Shown piece after piece: positions 16,883 through 25,714 of a stretch of 45,206 nucleotides of DNA. The stretch spans positions 1 through 45,206 of the forward strand of contig JAHDHI010000036.1 of the NCBI GenBank assembly GCA_020631395.1, in the 5' to 3' direction. The notes under the pieces are model-generated. The model did not search any database, had not been told where the DNA came from, and was given only the letters and a program-made list of their open reading frames with translations. Numbering within the stretch: position 1 is the first letter of the stretch; every line of letters begins with the position of its first letter. Both the position numbers and the translations under genes were made by a program. Source of the DNA: Bizionia sp. Lineage in GTDB: Bacteria; Bacteroidota; Bacteroidia; Flavobacteriales; Flavobacteriaceae.

Positions 16883-19288
16883 TTAATTTGCACCTTCCGG
16901 CAACTGTTGTATAAATACATAGGTTGAAGTTGGCGGCCCTCCAAATACTGAATTGGAAGGATTGTTAAAGATGTTGTTCCTTATGTACAAAACATCACTT
17001 GCTGCTCCAGAATATACGCTTACCCCATCCATATCCACATCTGTTGAATAGTAGCCGATCGATGGGTAACTAGCCACTGGAGGTCCTCCAAAGACGGAGT
17101 TGTTTGGATCGTTGAACACCTGACTTCTTATGTTGGGAACATCGGATAGGGCTCCAGAATAGTTCAATCTACCGTCGTTGTTTGCGTCTCCTCCCCACAT
17201 TGCCAATATGCCATTAGGCATTGCGAAAGTCGTTTGTGCCTCTGTACCAAAAGTGATTGGAGTATTGGCATCAGTAAAATCCACAGTTGTCGTAGTTGTA
17301 GACATTGCTATGGCATTAAGTGTCATAACACCTAAATGATTGCGATGTTTGAGAGCGACATGGTAATTGTCTGGAGCCAATGCGAAACTTAGGGCAGAAG
17401 TTCCGTCTACATCGACAATGTCTCCGTCACGTTGTATGAGTGCCGATTGGCTTTCCAAAACAGAAGAGTTGTCGTTGGCATCTCGTAATTGCACTAATAT
17501 CCAATCCACAATGGCATCGTTACCTGTGGTATTGAATACGTTGGAGTTGCATGTCGTGGCATCATAAGGACTTGTGGTAGGAATCAAATTGCTAGTTCTC
17601 AAGTCATCTCTCATCCAATCTTCTTCCCCTGAAATAGCACTTCTATTTAAAGCAGGGCCTTGCAAATAGGCTTTGGCTGATAGTTTTATGTCCGTCGGAA
17701 CAGAGTAACAGGTCCAAGACAAATCGTCTATTGACACGCGGGCACTCCCTCCAGAAGTATTGTCATCTTGAATGACTATTGTTATTGCGCCTTCGATGTT
17801 AATGTCTGATACCGTCGTGGTCTGTACGGCTGTACTATAAGGTATGTTTCCTTTAAATACACCATTCACATAAAGGCTGAGACTACCAGCCGTACCAGTG
17901 AAAACTTGTTGTGTGGTAACTGTGAAATCATCTATGCCTCCTAAGACCGTTGGTGAAGTCAAGGTTCCATTTGTTGTATTTCTTACATCGATCGTAATTG
18001 CCCTATCATTTATGGTTTGATCAGTTCTAGCTTTGGTGGCGTTCCAAATTCCATTTGCCCCTGTCCATGTTCTGTTTGAATACCCGGTTGAATTCGCTGG
18101 TATGTTTTCAAAGTTTTCTAAAACGCAAGTGCCACCATTGGTACCAGCCAAAGTGGTTTCATTCACGGAGTTGCTTTGTCCAGACATGTTGTTGGCGGCA
18201 TCGACAGCAAGAACAGTAAAGGCATATGTCGTTGAGGGTGCCAATGCCGTGACGGTATAAGAAGTCGTTGCTGAATTTGTGGAGACATGAAAACTACCAT
18301 CCACGTACACATCGTATCCTGTCACTGCGGTATCATCTGTTGATGCGGTCCAAGTCAAGTCTACGGTGTTGGACGTTGGGTTTGAAGCTATCAAGTTTGT
18401 TGGATCGGTGGGAGCTTGCGTATCTGCAGAGCCGCCACCCCATATCGTATTTACATAACTTGGATTGTCTATGAAAGGGTTTCTATTGTTTTGTCTGGCA
18501 AAGATGGCATTGTTTCTATCTTGTTCCCTAGCAGACACGGGGTCTTGAGCGTGCCATTGCAACAAAATGCTTAAAAACGTGTCAGTAAATACTTGGCCGC
18601 TTGTATTGTTGAACATGTCGTAGCTGTACCCGGCAACGTTGTCTTCGTAACGCGTTGCAAAATAAAAGTGCATTCTAGCTATGTCTCCTTTAAATTCATC
18701 TATGGGTTCGAATACCGTTCCAGAATATCCTGCGGAATATCCAGAGTCCAAGTTATTGCCCTTTTTGGAACCATTTGTATAGGTGTCACTTGCTGGTAAG
18801 CTTACTACTCCAAAAGGAAAACTAGCTCGTTCTCCATTTATGTATTTGTCTGCCGGTATCACAAAGTGAGCATCATTGCGTTGTGGTGTCGCTTGATTGA
18901 AAACCGATTGAGGAATTAAATGTTCTCTATTGAAGAATTGTCCTTCTGCCGTTCCACCAGACCCGGGGTCTTGATCTGCTATGTGATCGTATTCCTTTAT
19001 ATCCGTACCGCTGGGATTCTCGGTATACATATCCAACAGAGACCCATTGTTTTCATAATAATTGTCTACGTCTGATGTTTGATAGGTAACATACAACCCT
19101 CCATATCCAGGGTCCGTAGCTTCGTATTCGGGAGACAACCCGTCATTGTTGTCATCTATGATGTCCTTTAATTGTGTTTTCAATGCGTAACCAGTTCCCG
19201 TCGCCGAATCATAATATCCGGCCGGTACTTGTGCAAATGCTGTTAAACTAAATAGTAGTAGGGTAGTATTTAAGTATAAACGTTTCAT
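16883..19288 (-). CDS. Secreted endonuclease I-family nuclease with FN3 and dockerin-like C-terminus
   Basis: An 801-residue exported protein. The signal peptide ends at AFAQ. An endonuclease I (EndA, beta-beta-alpha metal) domain spans about 25-285; its active-site segment FNREHLIPQS, followed by NDAHFVIPADKYING, carries the catalytic His. A fibronectin type III domain follows (about 293-382), then a jelly-roll-like domain (about 388-530), then a module common in flavobacterial exported proteins (about 537-690, with MRDDLR, IVDWILVQLRD, ALIQRDGDIVDVDG and KHRNHLGVM). The protein ends in a tandem repeat with DANNDGRLNYSG and DMDGVSVYSG loops, each followed by a VFGGPP segment, and terminates at QLPEGAN. 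There is no Por_Secre_tail. It probably degrades extracellular DNA; how it is exported or anchored is not clear. Confidence 0.88.
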   Translation of the reverse strand: MKRLYLNTTLLLFSLTAFAQVPAGYYDSATGTGYALKTQLKDIIDDNNDGLSPEYEATDPGYGGLYVTYQTSDVDNYYENNGSLLDMYTENPSGTDIKEYDHIADQDPGSGGTAEGQFFNREHLIPQSVFNQATPQRNDAHFVIPADKYINGERASFPFGVVSLPASDTYTNGSKKGNNLDSGYSAGYSGTVFEPIDEFKGDIARMHFYFATRYEDNVAGYSYDMFNNTSGQVFTDTFLSILLQWHAQDPVSAREQDRNNAIFARQNNRNPFIDNPSYVNTIWGGGSADTQAPTDPTNLIASNPTSNTVDLTWTASTDDTAVTGYDVYVDGSFHVSTNSATTSYTVTALAPSTTYAFTVLAVDAANNMSGQSNSVNETTLAGTNGGTCVLENFENIPANSTGYSNRTWTGANGIWNATKARTDQTINDRAITIDVRNTTNGTLTSPTVLGGIDDFTVTTQQVFTGTAGSLSLYVNGVFKGNIPYSTAVQTTTVSDINIEGAITIVIQDDNTSGGSARVSIDDLSWTCYSVPTDIKLSAKAYLQGPALNRSAISGEEDWMRDDLRTSNLIPTTSPYDATTCNSNVFNTTGNDAIVDWILVQLRDANDNSSVLESQSALIQRDGDIVDVDGTSALSFALAPDNYHVALKHRNHLGVMTLNAIAMSTTTTTVDFTDANTPITFGTEAQTTFAMPNGILAMWGGDANNDGRLNYSGALSDVPNIRSQVFNDPNNSVFGGPPVASYPSIGYYSTDVDMDGVSVYSGAASDVLYIRNNIFNNPSNSVFGGPPTSTYVFIQQLPEGAN
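16886..17185 (-). repeat. Tandem dockerin-like repeat in the endonuclease C-terminus
   Basis: Two units of about 48 codons each encode a D.(N/M)DG...YSG..SDV.(N/Y)IR...F..P.NSVFGGPP pattern. They are recognisable at nucleotide level, for example CCTCCAAA at 16939 and 17091. The unit nearest the stop is also the part preserved in the decayed copy at 14744-14866. Confidence 0.75.
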
Positions 19289-19300
19289 TGTATGGTTGAA

Positions 19301-20521
19301 TTAATTGGAATGTCTTTTTTCCAGCAAAGCCATATAGAATCCATCGAAACCGGATTCGTGGGCCAATACCTTTTTGTCTTTTACAAATGTAAAGTCTTTT
19401 CCATTTTCAGAAGCCAAGAATTTGTCAACTTGTTCTTGATTCTCAGAAGGTAAGATGGAACAAGTTGCATATACTAGCTTTCCACCAGGTTTTACCATTT
19501 TGGAATAGTTATTTAGGATCTCTGCTTGAGTGTTTTTTATCTTTTCTATGAATTCAGGTTGTAATTTCCATTTGGCATCTGGGTTTCTACGCAATACGCC
19601 CAAACCGGAACAAGGAGCGTCTATTAACACTCGATCTGCCTTGTCATATAGTTTTTTAATGGGTTTTGTAGAATCTATTACACGCATTTCTATATTATGG
19701 GCGCCAGCACGTTTGGCACGACGCTTCAATTCTCTCAACTTGTTTTCATAGATGTCCATGGCAATGACTTGACCTTTGTTTTCCATCAAGGCAGCTATGT
19801 GCAATGTCTTTCCACCAGCTCCTGCGCAAGTGTCTACAACTTTCATTCCAGATTTTACATCTAAAAATCCCGCAACCAATTGAGAGGAAGCATCTTGAAC
19901 TTCGAAAAACCCTTTTTTAAATGCTTCTGTAGTAAATACGTTTCCACGTTCTTTTAGTTTCAAAGCTTCAGGGTATCCTTTTATGAATTCGGTTTCTATG
20001 TCCAAGTCAAATAATTCTTCTTGCAACTTCTCCTTGGTGCTTTTTAAGGTATTTACCCTCAAAATAACATCCGCTTGCTCGTTTAATGCAGTAGCTTCTT
20101 TGCTCCAAAGAGTTTCACCCAGCTCTTTGGAGGCTAATTCGTCCATCCAATCAGAAAATGATTCTTTTATCTTTCTAATCTTGGACAATTCATCGAAACG
20201 ACCTTTTATCTTGCGGGAAGGCGTGCCTTCAAAATATTTCCAATCAGGAAGTTTAATTCCCTTCAAGGTTGCCCAAACTGCAAATAGTCTCCAAATGTCA
20301 TCTCTGGAAAAAGGCTCTTTTACATTTGCAATTTCACCATATAGGCGTTTCCACCGTACGATGTCATAAGTGGTCTCGGCCACAAACCCTCTATCTCGAC
20401 TTCCCCAACGCTTGTCACGTTTTAAAAGTTGTTGTACTACTTTGTCGGCATATTGTCCTTCGTTAAAGATTTGCAATAAACCATCAACAGTGGCAAAACA
20501 TAAATTTCTGTGTAATCTCAT
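19301..20521 (-). CDS. RsmB/NOP-family rRNA cytosine-C5 methyltransferase
   Basis: A 406-residue SAM-dependent RNA m5C methyltransferase of the RsmB (Sun/Fmu) type, expected to modify 16S rRNA. The N-terminal 120 residues form an RsmB-like RNA-binding region. The SAM-binding motif reads VVDTCAGAGGKT, with Thr-Cys-Ala-Gly instead of the common Ala-Cys-Ala-Ala-Pro. The two cysteines of the mechanism are present in IDAPCSGLGVLRR (about residue 302) and VYATCSILPSENQEQV (about 353). The start MRLHRNL is the first ATG and fits the family. It lies 12 bases before the endonuclease gene in the same direction, but the two have unrelated functions. A TACCTTTG -7 box lies at 20643-20636. Confidence 0.9.
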   Translation of the reverse strand: MRLHRNLCFATVDGLLQIFNEGQYADKVVQQLLKRDKRWGSRDRGFVAETTYDIVRWKRLYGEIANVKEPFSRDDIWRLFAVWATLKGIKLPDWKYFEGTPSRKIKGRFDELSKIRKIKESFSDWMDELASKELGETLWSKEATALNEQADVILRVNTLKSTKEKLQEELFDLDIETEFIKGYPEALKLKERGNVFTTEAFKKGFFEVQDASSQLVAGFLDVKSGMKVVDTCAGAGGKTLHIAALMENKGQVIAMDIYENKLRELKRRAKRAGAHNIEMRVIDSTKPIKKLYDKADRVLIDAPCSGLGVLRRNPDAKWKLQPEFIEKIKNTQAEILNNYSKMVKPGGKLVYATCSILPSENQEQVDKFLASENGKDFTFVKDKKVLAHESGFDGFYMALLEKRHSN

Positions 20522-20635
20522 TTCTTTTTTATCCTCGGTATTCAGTCTTTTAAAACTTCAGTATTAATGAAGCAGATGACTGGTGTTTAATTAAATGAAT
20601 TAAAATCAAAGCATTATCTCTTTTAATTCGGCTTG

Positions 20636-20643
20636 CAAAGGTA
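20636..20643 (-). promoter_or_regulatory. Probable -7 promoter box of the rRNA methyltransferase gene
   Basis: The minus strand reads TACCTTTG, an exact TAnnTTTG match, about 115 bases before the ATG. No matching TTTG was found 19-20 bases further upstream, so only the -7 element is supported. Confidence 0.4.
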
Positions 20644-20815
20644 CGATTTTAGATGGAATATGTAATGAACATAAGCTAATTAAACCTTTTTGTGAGAATA
20701 TGCTATTGGTATGGATTTGGTCGAAATATCAAAAAGTAAAAAGACGAAACCTAGATATAAGCGTATAATGTGTTTAAATGCAGTATATTTATTAGCTCAA
20801 TTTAAATCATAGAAT

Positions 20816-21880
20816 ATGAATAAACCCATTATAGTGACATTGGCATTGCTTCTGTTGTTTTTTTCTTGCGGAAAAAAGGAAACTAAAAAAGAGATTGAAT
20901 TCGTGTCGAGGGACTTTACCGAGGTAGAAATTGAAACACTCATAGAAGATTCTACCTTGAATGTCAGAGCCTTGGAAATGATAAAAGGCTATGATGGAGC
21001 ATTCTTTCTAGCGTCCAATGGAAAAGGGGGGATGATTGATGAGAATGGCGTGTTGTACCCCGTTAAGATAGACGAAGACAATGAGAAGTTGAATTTTAGG
21101 TCTTTTGCAAGTACGGCAGATGCTGCTTTTGGAATGTCCATAGCCAGCCCTGCCTTCTTATATAAAATTGGAGGGGATGAAATTTCTTTGGTGTATCAAG
21201 AAGATCATGAAAAGGCTTTCTACGATGCAATGGATTTCTGGAATGACGAAGAAGGAATAGCCATTGGTGACCCTACAGAAGGTTGTATGAGCATAATAGT
21301 AACTCGAGATGGTGGAGACACTTGGGAAAAGTTGCCCTGTGACATGTTGCCAAAAGCCAAAGATGGGGAAGCTGCCTTTGCTGCCAGCGATACGAACATA
21401 GCCATTGTAGGTGACAAGACTTGGGTTGCCACTGGTGGAAAGGCTAGTCGAATTTTATTCTCGCCAGACAAAGGTCATACTTGGGAGGTTTTCGAAACAC
21501 CCATCGTGCAAGGTCTTGAAACTACAGGTATGTATTCAGTGGATTTCTACGATGAGCTCAATGGCTTTGCCATTGGAGGTGATTACACGAAACCGGATGA
21601 CAATGCCTCCAATAAAATTAGGACGAAAGATGGAGGGAAAACATGGGAGTTGGTAGCACAAAACCAAAGCCCTGGTTATAGAAGTTGCGTACAATACCTT
21701 CCAAATGGAGGCGCAAAGGAACTAATCGCCATCGGATTTAAAGGGGTTGACTATTCCAATGATGGCGGAAGCACATGGAAGCATTTGAGTGATGAAGGCT
21801 ATTATACCATTCGCTTTAAAAACGATAGTGTTGCTTATGCTGCTGGAAACAAAAGAGTATCGAAGTTAACGTTCAAGTAG
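20816..21880 (+). CDS. Asp-box (YCF48/BNR-like) beta-propeller lipoprotein
   Basis: A 354-residue lipoprotein with lipobox FFSC (Cys18). The mature protein contains at least four Asp-box motifs of the D.G.TW type (DGGDTWEKL, DKGHTWEVF, DGGKTWELV, DGGSTWKHL), spaced as in beta-propellers of the BNR, sialidase or YCF48 (photosystem II assembly HCF136) type. Such proteins are often annotated as oxidoreductases in flavobacteria without real evidence; no cofactor motif is visible. It probably serves as a binding scaffold on the periplasmic or outer-membrane face. It is divergent from the RNA methyltransferase and convergent with the sigma-factor operon, so it is probably monocistronic. Confidence 0.85.
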   Translation: MNKPIIVTLALLLLFFSCGKKETKKEIEFVSRDFTEVEIETLIEDSTLNVRALEMIKGYDGAFFLASNGKGGMIDENGVLYPVKIDEDNEKLNFRSFASTADAAFGMSIASPAFLYKIGGDEISLVYQEDHEKAFYDAMDFWNDEEGIAIGDPTEGCMSIIVTRDGGDTWEKLPCDMLPKAKDGEAAFAASDTNIAIVGDKTWVATGGKASRILFSPDKGHTWEVFETPIVQGLETTGMYSVDFYDELNGFAIGGDYTKPDDNASNKIRTKDGGKTWELVAQNQSPGYRSCVQYLPNGGAKELIAIGFKGVDYSNDGGSTWKHLSDEGYYTIRFKNDSVAYAAGNKRVSKLTFK

Positions 21881-21901
21881 GAACTTGTATGGATATTATT
21901 G

Positions 21902-21926
21902 AAAAAGCAGCCATTGGCTGCTTTTT
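21902..21926. terminator. Bidirectional terminator between Asp-box lipoprotein and sigma operon
   Basis: Perfect 11-bp stem AAAAAGCAGCC / GGCTGCTTTTT with loop ATT and T runs on both sides. It directly abuts the stop codon of the Spy-like gene at 21927. Confidence 0.92.
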
Positions 21927-22394
21927 TTAATGTCTAGATCTTCTTGGTTCTCCCTTTTTTCCTCTGTGCCTATCTTTGAATTGTTCTATCATCTTTCTTC
22001 TGAAAGAACGTTCAGCATTCATGAGTTTCATGATTTTTTTTGCCGAAAGCATCTTTTGGAGTTTTGCATAATAGTCTTTTTGAAGTTTCAGGCGTGCTTC
22101 TTCCATCTTTATGATGTTGTCCAATAACATTTTTGCTTCGGCTTCCGTTATCTCCTCCGACTTTTTGTCCTTTAAATGATTTTTATAGCTTACAGAACGC
22201 AGTTTTTCCCGCTCATCTTCATTGGCATTGTAAACGGGCCAAAATGCTTGGGCTTCTTTTTCTGTCAAATCCAATTCTTGCGTGATATGGGCAATCTTGA
22301 GAGCCTTGATTTTATTCTTATCAGGCTTTTGTGCATAGGCACAGATAGAAACCGTTAAAGCAAGTATAGGTATGAGTATTTCTTTTATTTTCAT
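21927..22394 (-). CDS. Spy/CpxP-like periplasmic protein of the ECF sigma operon
   Basis: A 155-residue exported protein with a signal peptide ending ICAYA. The mature part is helical and highly charged, with the motif LTEKEAQAFWPVYN, which is the Bacteroidota form of the LTxxQ motif of Spy/CpxP proteins. It ends in a very basic tail. In flavobacteria this type is often called a sensor of ECF-type sigma factor. It is the last gene of a three-gene operon, one base after the triple-repeat membrane protein. The inferred role is periplasmic stress sensing or chaperoning linked to the sigma factor. Confidence 0.82.
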   Translation of the reverse strand: MKIKEILIPILALTVSICAYAQKPDKNKIKALKIAHITQELDLTEKEAQAFWPVYNANEDEREKLRSVSYKNHLKDKKSEEITEAEAKMLLDNIIKMEEARLKLQKDYYAKLQKMLSAKKIMKLMNAERSFRRKMIEQFKDRHRGKKGEPRRSRH

Positions 22395-22395
22395 T

Positions 22396-22974
22396 TTATT
22401 CTGAAATTAATTCATTGTCTTCTAAATCTTCCAAGTAGGAATCCAAGGTGTCATCACTTAGATTGTAATCTATGAAACTGGTTTCATTCAGTTCGGCCTC
22501 AATGAATAAAGAAGCCAAATCGGTGAACTCTGTTTCATTCAATATGTAATTGTCCACTACTTCGGTATCCAAGGAGTCGAAGGTAACGGCCTTTCCGGAT
22601 GAGTTCAAGTTGAAAAACAATGCAATGGTAGCTGCTGTACTTGCTACATAGAGTATTGTCTTCTTGTTGAACAAGGTTATAACCTTTGATCCTTTTTTTG
22701 ATGACACCTTGTTTAGGATGGTATCGTCCAATGTGTCAAAATAGGTTTCTGGTGTTGTAAAACCAGGTGTTTTGATATTTTCATTGAGCTTTATTTGACT
22801 TAATATGGCATCCTCCACACCTTCGAAGTAGTTATCAGGTACTTCCATACCAGTGTATTCAACTTTCTTGCCAAGTTTTATTTTTCCTAGAATCTCATCT
22901 TCCAAACCTTCAAAATAATGGTTTGGGGTTTTAAAACCTGTATTCTTTATATTATGTAAATCTTTCTTTTTCAT
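22396..22974 (-). CDS. Triple-repeat single-pass membrane protein, candidate anti-sigma factor
   Basis: A 192-residue protein with three tandem repeats in residues 1-90, each with the core P..YF(E/D)...D.IL.(K/Q)(I/V). The cores are TPNHYFEGLEDEILGKI, VPDNYFEGVEDAILSQI and TPETYFDTLDDTILNKV. A single transmembrane segment follows (about 108-124), then a strongly acidic tail of about 70 residues. Cytoplasmic N-terminus, one TM and periplasmic tail is the topology of anti-sigma factors, and it lies 58 bases downstream of an ECF sigma gene. However, it lacks a recognisable zinc-type anti-sigma domain, so the role is inferred from context. The repeats may be the sigma-binding part. The family is not one I recognise with a name. 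Confidence 0.75.
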   Translation of the reverse strand: MKKKDLHNIKNTGFKTPNHYFEGLEDEILGKIKLGKKVEYTGMEVPDNYFEGVEDAILSQIKLNENIKTPGFTTPETYFDTLDDTILNKVSSKKGSKVITLFNKKTILYVASTAATIALFFNLNSSGKAVTFDSLDTEVVDNYILNETEFTDLASLFIEAELNETSFIDYNLSDDTLDSYLEDLEDNELISE

Positions 22975-23032
22975 ATTTTAACTCTCACAGAAATACGAGT
23001 CTAATATTAAGACCGTTAAAGTATTAAATAGT

Positions 23033-23575
23033 TTAATGCGATGTTAGATAGGTTTCTATTTTTTTCATTGCAATGTGGTAGGAAGCCTTCAATGCACCTT
23101 CACTCGTTTCAAGAATATCCGACATGTCCTTGTACTTTATTTCCTGAAAATACTTCATGTTGAATACCAATTGTTGTTTTTCAGGTAATGTGGCAATGGC
23201 CCGTTGCAACTTCAATTGAATGGCATCTCCTTCAAAGTAGACATCTGCTTGCATATTGTTTATTGCTATGTTTTGAATGTCTTCACTTGTAACTTGCAAG
23301 CGTTTCGCATTTTTGTTTATCAATGTTATGGCTTCATTGGTTGCAATGCGATACAACCAAGAATAAAGCTTGCTCTCTCCTTTGAATTTGTCAATGTTCC
23401 CATATACTTTTATAAAGGTATTCTGTAGCACATCGTCTGCATCGTCGTGAGATTTGACTATGTTGCGTATGTGCCAATACAGCCGCTCCTTGTAAAGTTT
23501 TATGAGTTCTTTAAACGCGCTGTCTTTATTGCCTTCTGTTTGTAATAGTTTTAAAAGTTCTGTGTCTTCAGTCAC
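23033..23575 (-). CDS. ECF-type RNA polymerase sigma factor
   Basis: A 180-residue extracytoplasmic-function sigma factor. Region 2 is recognisable by HDDADDVLQNTFIKVYGNI with the following YSWLYRIATNEAI, and region 4 by LPEKQQLVFNMKYFQEIKYKDMSDIL and the recognition helix GALKASYHIAMKKI. No extra sensory domain is fused. It is the first gene of an operon with the triple-repeat membrane protein and the Spy-like protein, so it most likely responds to envelope stress and may control its own operon. Confidence 0.92.
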   Translation of the reverse strand: MTEDTELLKLLQTEGNKDSAFKELIKLYKERLYWHIRNIVKSHDDADDVLQNTFIKVYGNIDKFKGESKLYSWLYRIATNEAITLINKNAKRLQVTSEDIQNIAINNMQADVYFEGDAIQLKLQRAIATLPEKQQLVFNMKYFQEIKYKDMSDILETSEGALKASYHIAMKKIETYLTSH

Positions 23576-23833
23576 GAAATTGATTTTCTATTGGACTATG
23601 TAAATTGATTAAAGTTTAAAATTAGTATTGTTTTTTTATTTTTCATTGGTTTCTCACATAAAAAAGGTTTGACGAATGCTTTCATTTATGTGTGAATCCT
23701 TTATTTTATCACGATTAAGTGTATGAATTAAGCGATTAAAAACATATTTTTTTGGTTTGTATATTTTTTTACTTTACTTTTGGAATTATGAACATACTTA
23801 TGTTGTTAGTCGTCCCCAAGTCTAACACAGAAT
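23576..23833. other. Intergenic region upstream of the sigma operon
   Basis: About 260 AT-rich bases between the sigma gene start and the terminator of the ABC exporter gene. I see no gene and no classical TAnnTTTG box; an ECF-dependent promoter could be present but cannot be recognised by eye. Confidence 0.4.
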
Positions 23834-23866
23834 GAAAAAGGATGAACATATTGTTCATCCTTTTTC
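23834..23866 (-). terminator. Terminator of the glycosyltransferase-mutase-exporter operon
   Basis: Perfect 14-bp stem GAAAAAGGATGAAC / GTTCATCCTTTTTC with loop ATATT. On the minus strand it lies 21 bases after the ABC exporter stop. Confidence 0.92.
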
Positions 23867-23887
23867 CATTATAAGTATTTTGCAGCC

Positions 23888-25714
23888 TTATTCAAAGCTT
23901 TGCATGTCTACCAATTTTTTGTAGACTCCGTTCTTGGCAATTAGCTCATTGTGTTTTCCTTGCTCGCAAATTTCCCCTTTTTGCATCACAATTATTTCAT
24001 CTGCATTTTGTATGGTAGATAACCTGTGTGCTATGACTATGGATGTTCTGTTTTTCATCATGTTTTCCAGAGCAATTTGTACTGAACGTTCGCTTTCAGT
24101 ATCCAGAGCAGATGTAGCTTCATCCAATATCATTATAGGAGGGTTTTTTAGTACGGCCCTGGCTATGCTTAGGCGTTGCTTCTGTCCTCCGGATAATTTA
24201 TTTCCCGAATCTCCTACATTAGTATTAATATCTTTAGACAAATCTTTTACGAATTCCCATGCATTGGCGATTTTGAGCGCTTCTATGATTTGTTCATCTG
24301 TAGCATCTTCTTTTCCAATTAGAATATTGTTTTTTATGGTATCGTTAAATAAGATGGAATCTTGTGTTACCAATCCCATCAAGCCTCTCAGTGAGTTCTT
24401 TGTGAGGTCTTTAATGTTTTCATCATCTATGGTGATGCTGCCTTCCGTTACATCATAGAAGCGAGTTACTAGGTTTGCAATGGTACTTTTTCCACTTCCT
24501 GATTGTCCGACCAAGGCAATGGTCTTTCCTTTGGGAACATTTATTGAGAAGTTTTTGAGCACTAAATTTTCTTCATATTTGAAACTGATGTTGTTTACCT
24601 TGATGCCAGTATCGAAACTGTCTTTGGTTTTGGCGTTTGGTGAATCTTCTATGGAACTCTTTCTTTCCAGAATTTCCAAGACACGTTCTGCCGCCGCATT
24701 ACCTCTTTTTACGCTATAGGAAGCTTTACTTATGGCTTTTGCGGGTGTTAATATGTTATATGCCAATAGTAGAAAAATAATAAATTGACCACCATCTAAT
24801 TGTTTGTTAAACACCATTGTTCCTCCAAAAATAAGCATTACAGCAATAGTCAAGATTCCTAAAAACTCACTGGCAGGTGAGGCAAGATTCTGTCGATTCA
24901 TTAGTGAATTGGAAAATTTATATAATCTATGGGTCGAATGTTCAAATTTGTCTCTAAAAAGGTTTTCGGCATTGAAACCTTTGATCACTTTCAATCCCCC
25001 AAGGGTTTCTTCCAATAAGGATAAAAACATACCAACTTCATTTTGTACCCGGTGTGATTTCTTTTTTAAGCTTTTACCAATGTAGGAAATGACAAAGCCA
25101 GAAATAGGAATGAAAACAAAAACGAACAAAGTGAGTTTAACACTTATAAAAAGCATCGCAACTATTGCAAAAATGATGGTTAAAGGTTCTCTTACGATCA
25201 ATTCCAAAACTGATAGGAAAGACATTTGTACCTCTCCTACATCTGATGCTATTCTTGATATGGTATCCCCTTTTCGTTTTTCAGAAAAGTATGAAAGCGG
25301 TAAGTTGACCACTTTCTTGAACATTTCGTCTCTAATATCTTTTAGAACCCCATTTCTTAAAAACGTGATGAAGTATAAAGACAGGTAGCTAAATAGATTT
25401 TTTAAAAGAAATAGAGTAACTATAATTGAAATGATAAAATACAAAGCACTTTGTTCTCCTCCATTTTCTATTTTTTGACTGATTATAAAGTTAAATGAAT
25501 CAACTAAATAGTTTTTAAGATTCGTATAACTACCATCCCATATAGGTTCAATAAGTATTCGTTTGCTTTTGTTGAAAAGCACATTAATCATTGGCATCAT
25601 TGCAATCATTGACAGTGTACTGAACAAGGCGTAAAAAATATTGCATACAATGTTTAATATGCCATATTTTTTATAGGGTAACGCGAAGCGTAGTATTTTT
25701 TTTAAGTAATTCAT
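23888..25714 (-). CDS. MsbA-like ABC exporter (fused TM and ATPase)
   Basis: A 608-residue type IV ABC half-transporter. The first 320 residues form six transmembrane helices with a long TM1-TM2 loop. The C-terminal ATPase carries Walker A LVGQSGSGKST (about 398-410), signature LSGGQKQRLSIARA (about 508) and Walker B MILDEATSALD (about 525), all intact. The family flips lipids or exports drugs or peptides. The gene begins at the base next to the phosphohexomutase stop and shares an operon with a glycosyltransferase, which favours a lipid or glycolipid substrate. It functions as a homodimer in the inner membrane. Confidence 0.9.
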   Translation of the reverse strand: MNYLKKILRFALPYKKYGILNIVCNIFYALFSTLSMIAMMPMINVLFNKSKRILIEPIWDGSYTNLKNYLVDSFNFIISQKIENGGEQSALYFIISIIVTLFLLKNLFSYLSLYFITFLRNGVLKDIRDEMFKKVVNLPLSYFSEKRKGDTISRIASDVGEVQMSFLSVLELIVREPLTIIFAIVAMLFISVKLTLFVFVFIPISGFVISYIGKSLKKKSHRVQNEVGMFLSLLEETLGGLKVIKGFNAENLFRDKFEHSTHRLYKFSNSLMNRQNLASPASEFLGILTIAVMLIFGGTMVFNKQLDGGQFIIFLLLAYNILTPAKAISKASYSVKRGNAAAERVLEILERKSSIEDSPNAKTKDSFDTGIKVNNISFKYEENLVLKNFSINVPKGKTIALVGQSGSGKSTIANLVTRFYDVTEGSITIDDENIKDLTKNSLRGLMGLVTQDSILFNDTIKNNILIGKEDATDEQIIEALKIANAWEFVKDLSKDINTNVGDSGNKLSGGQKQRLSIARAVLKNPPIMILDEATSALDTESERSVQIALENMMKNRTSIVIAHRLSTIQNADEIIVMQKGEICEQGKHNELIAKNGVYKKLVDMQSFE

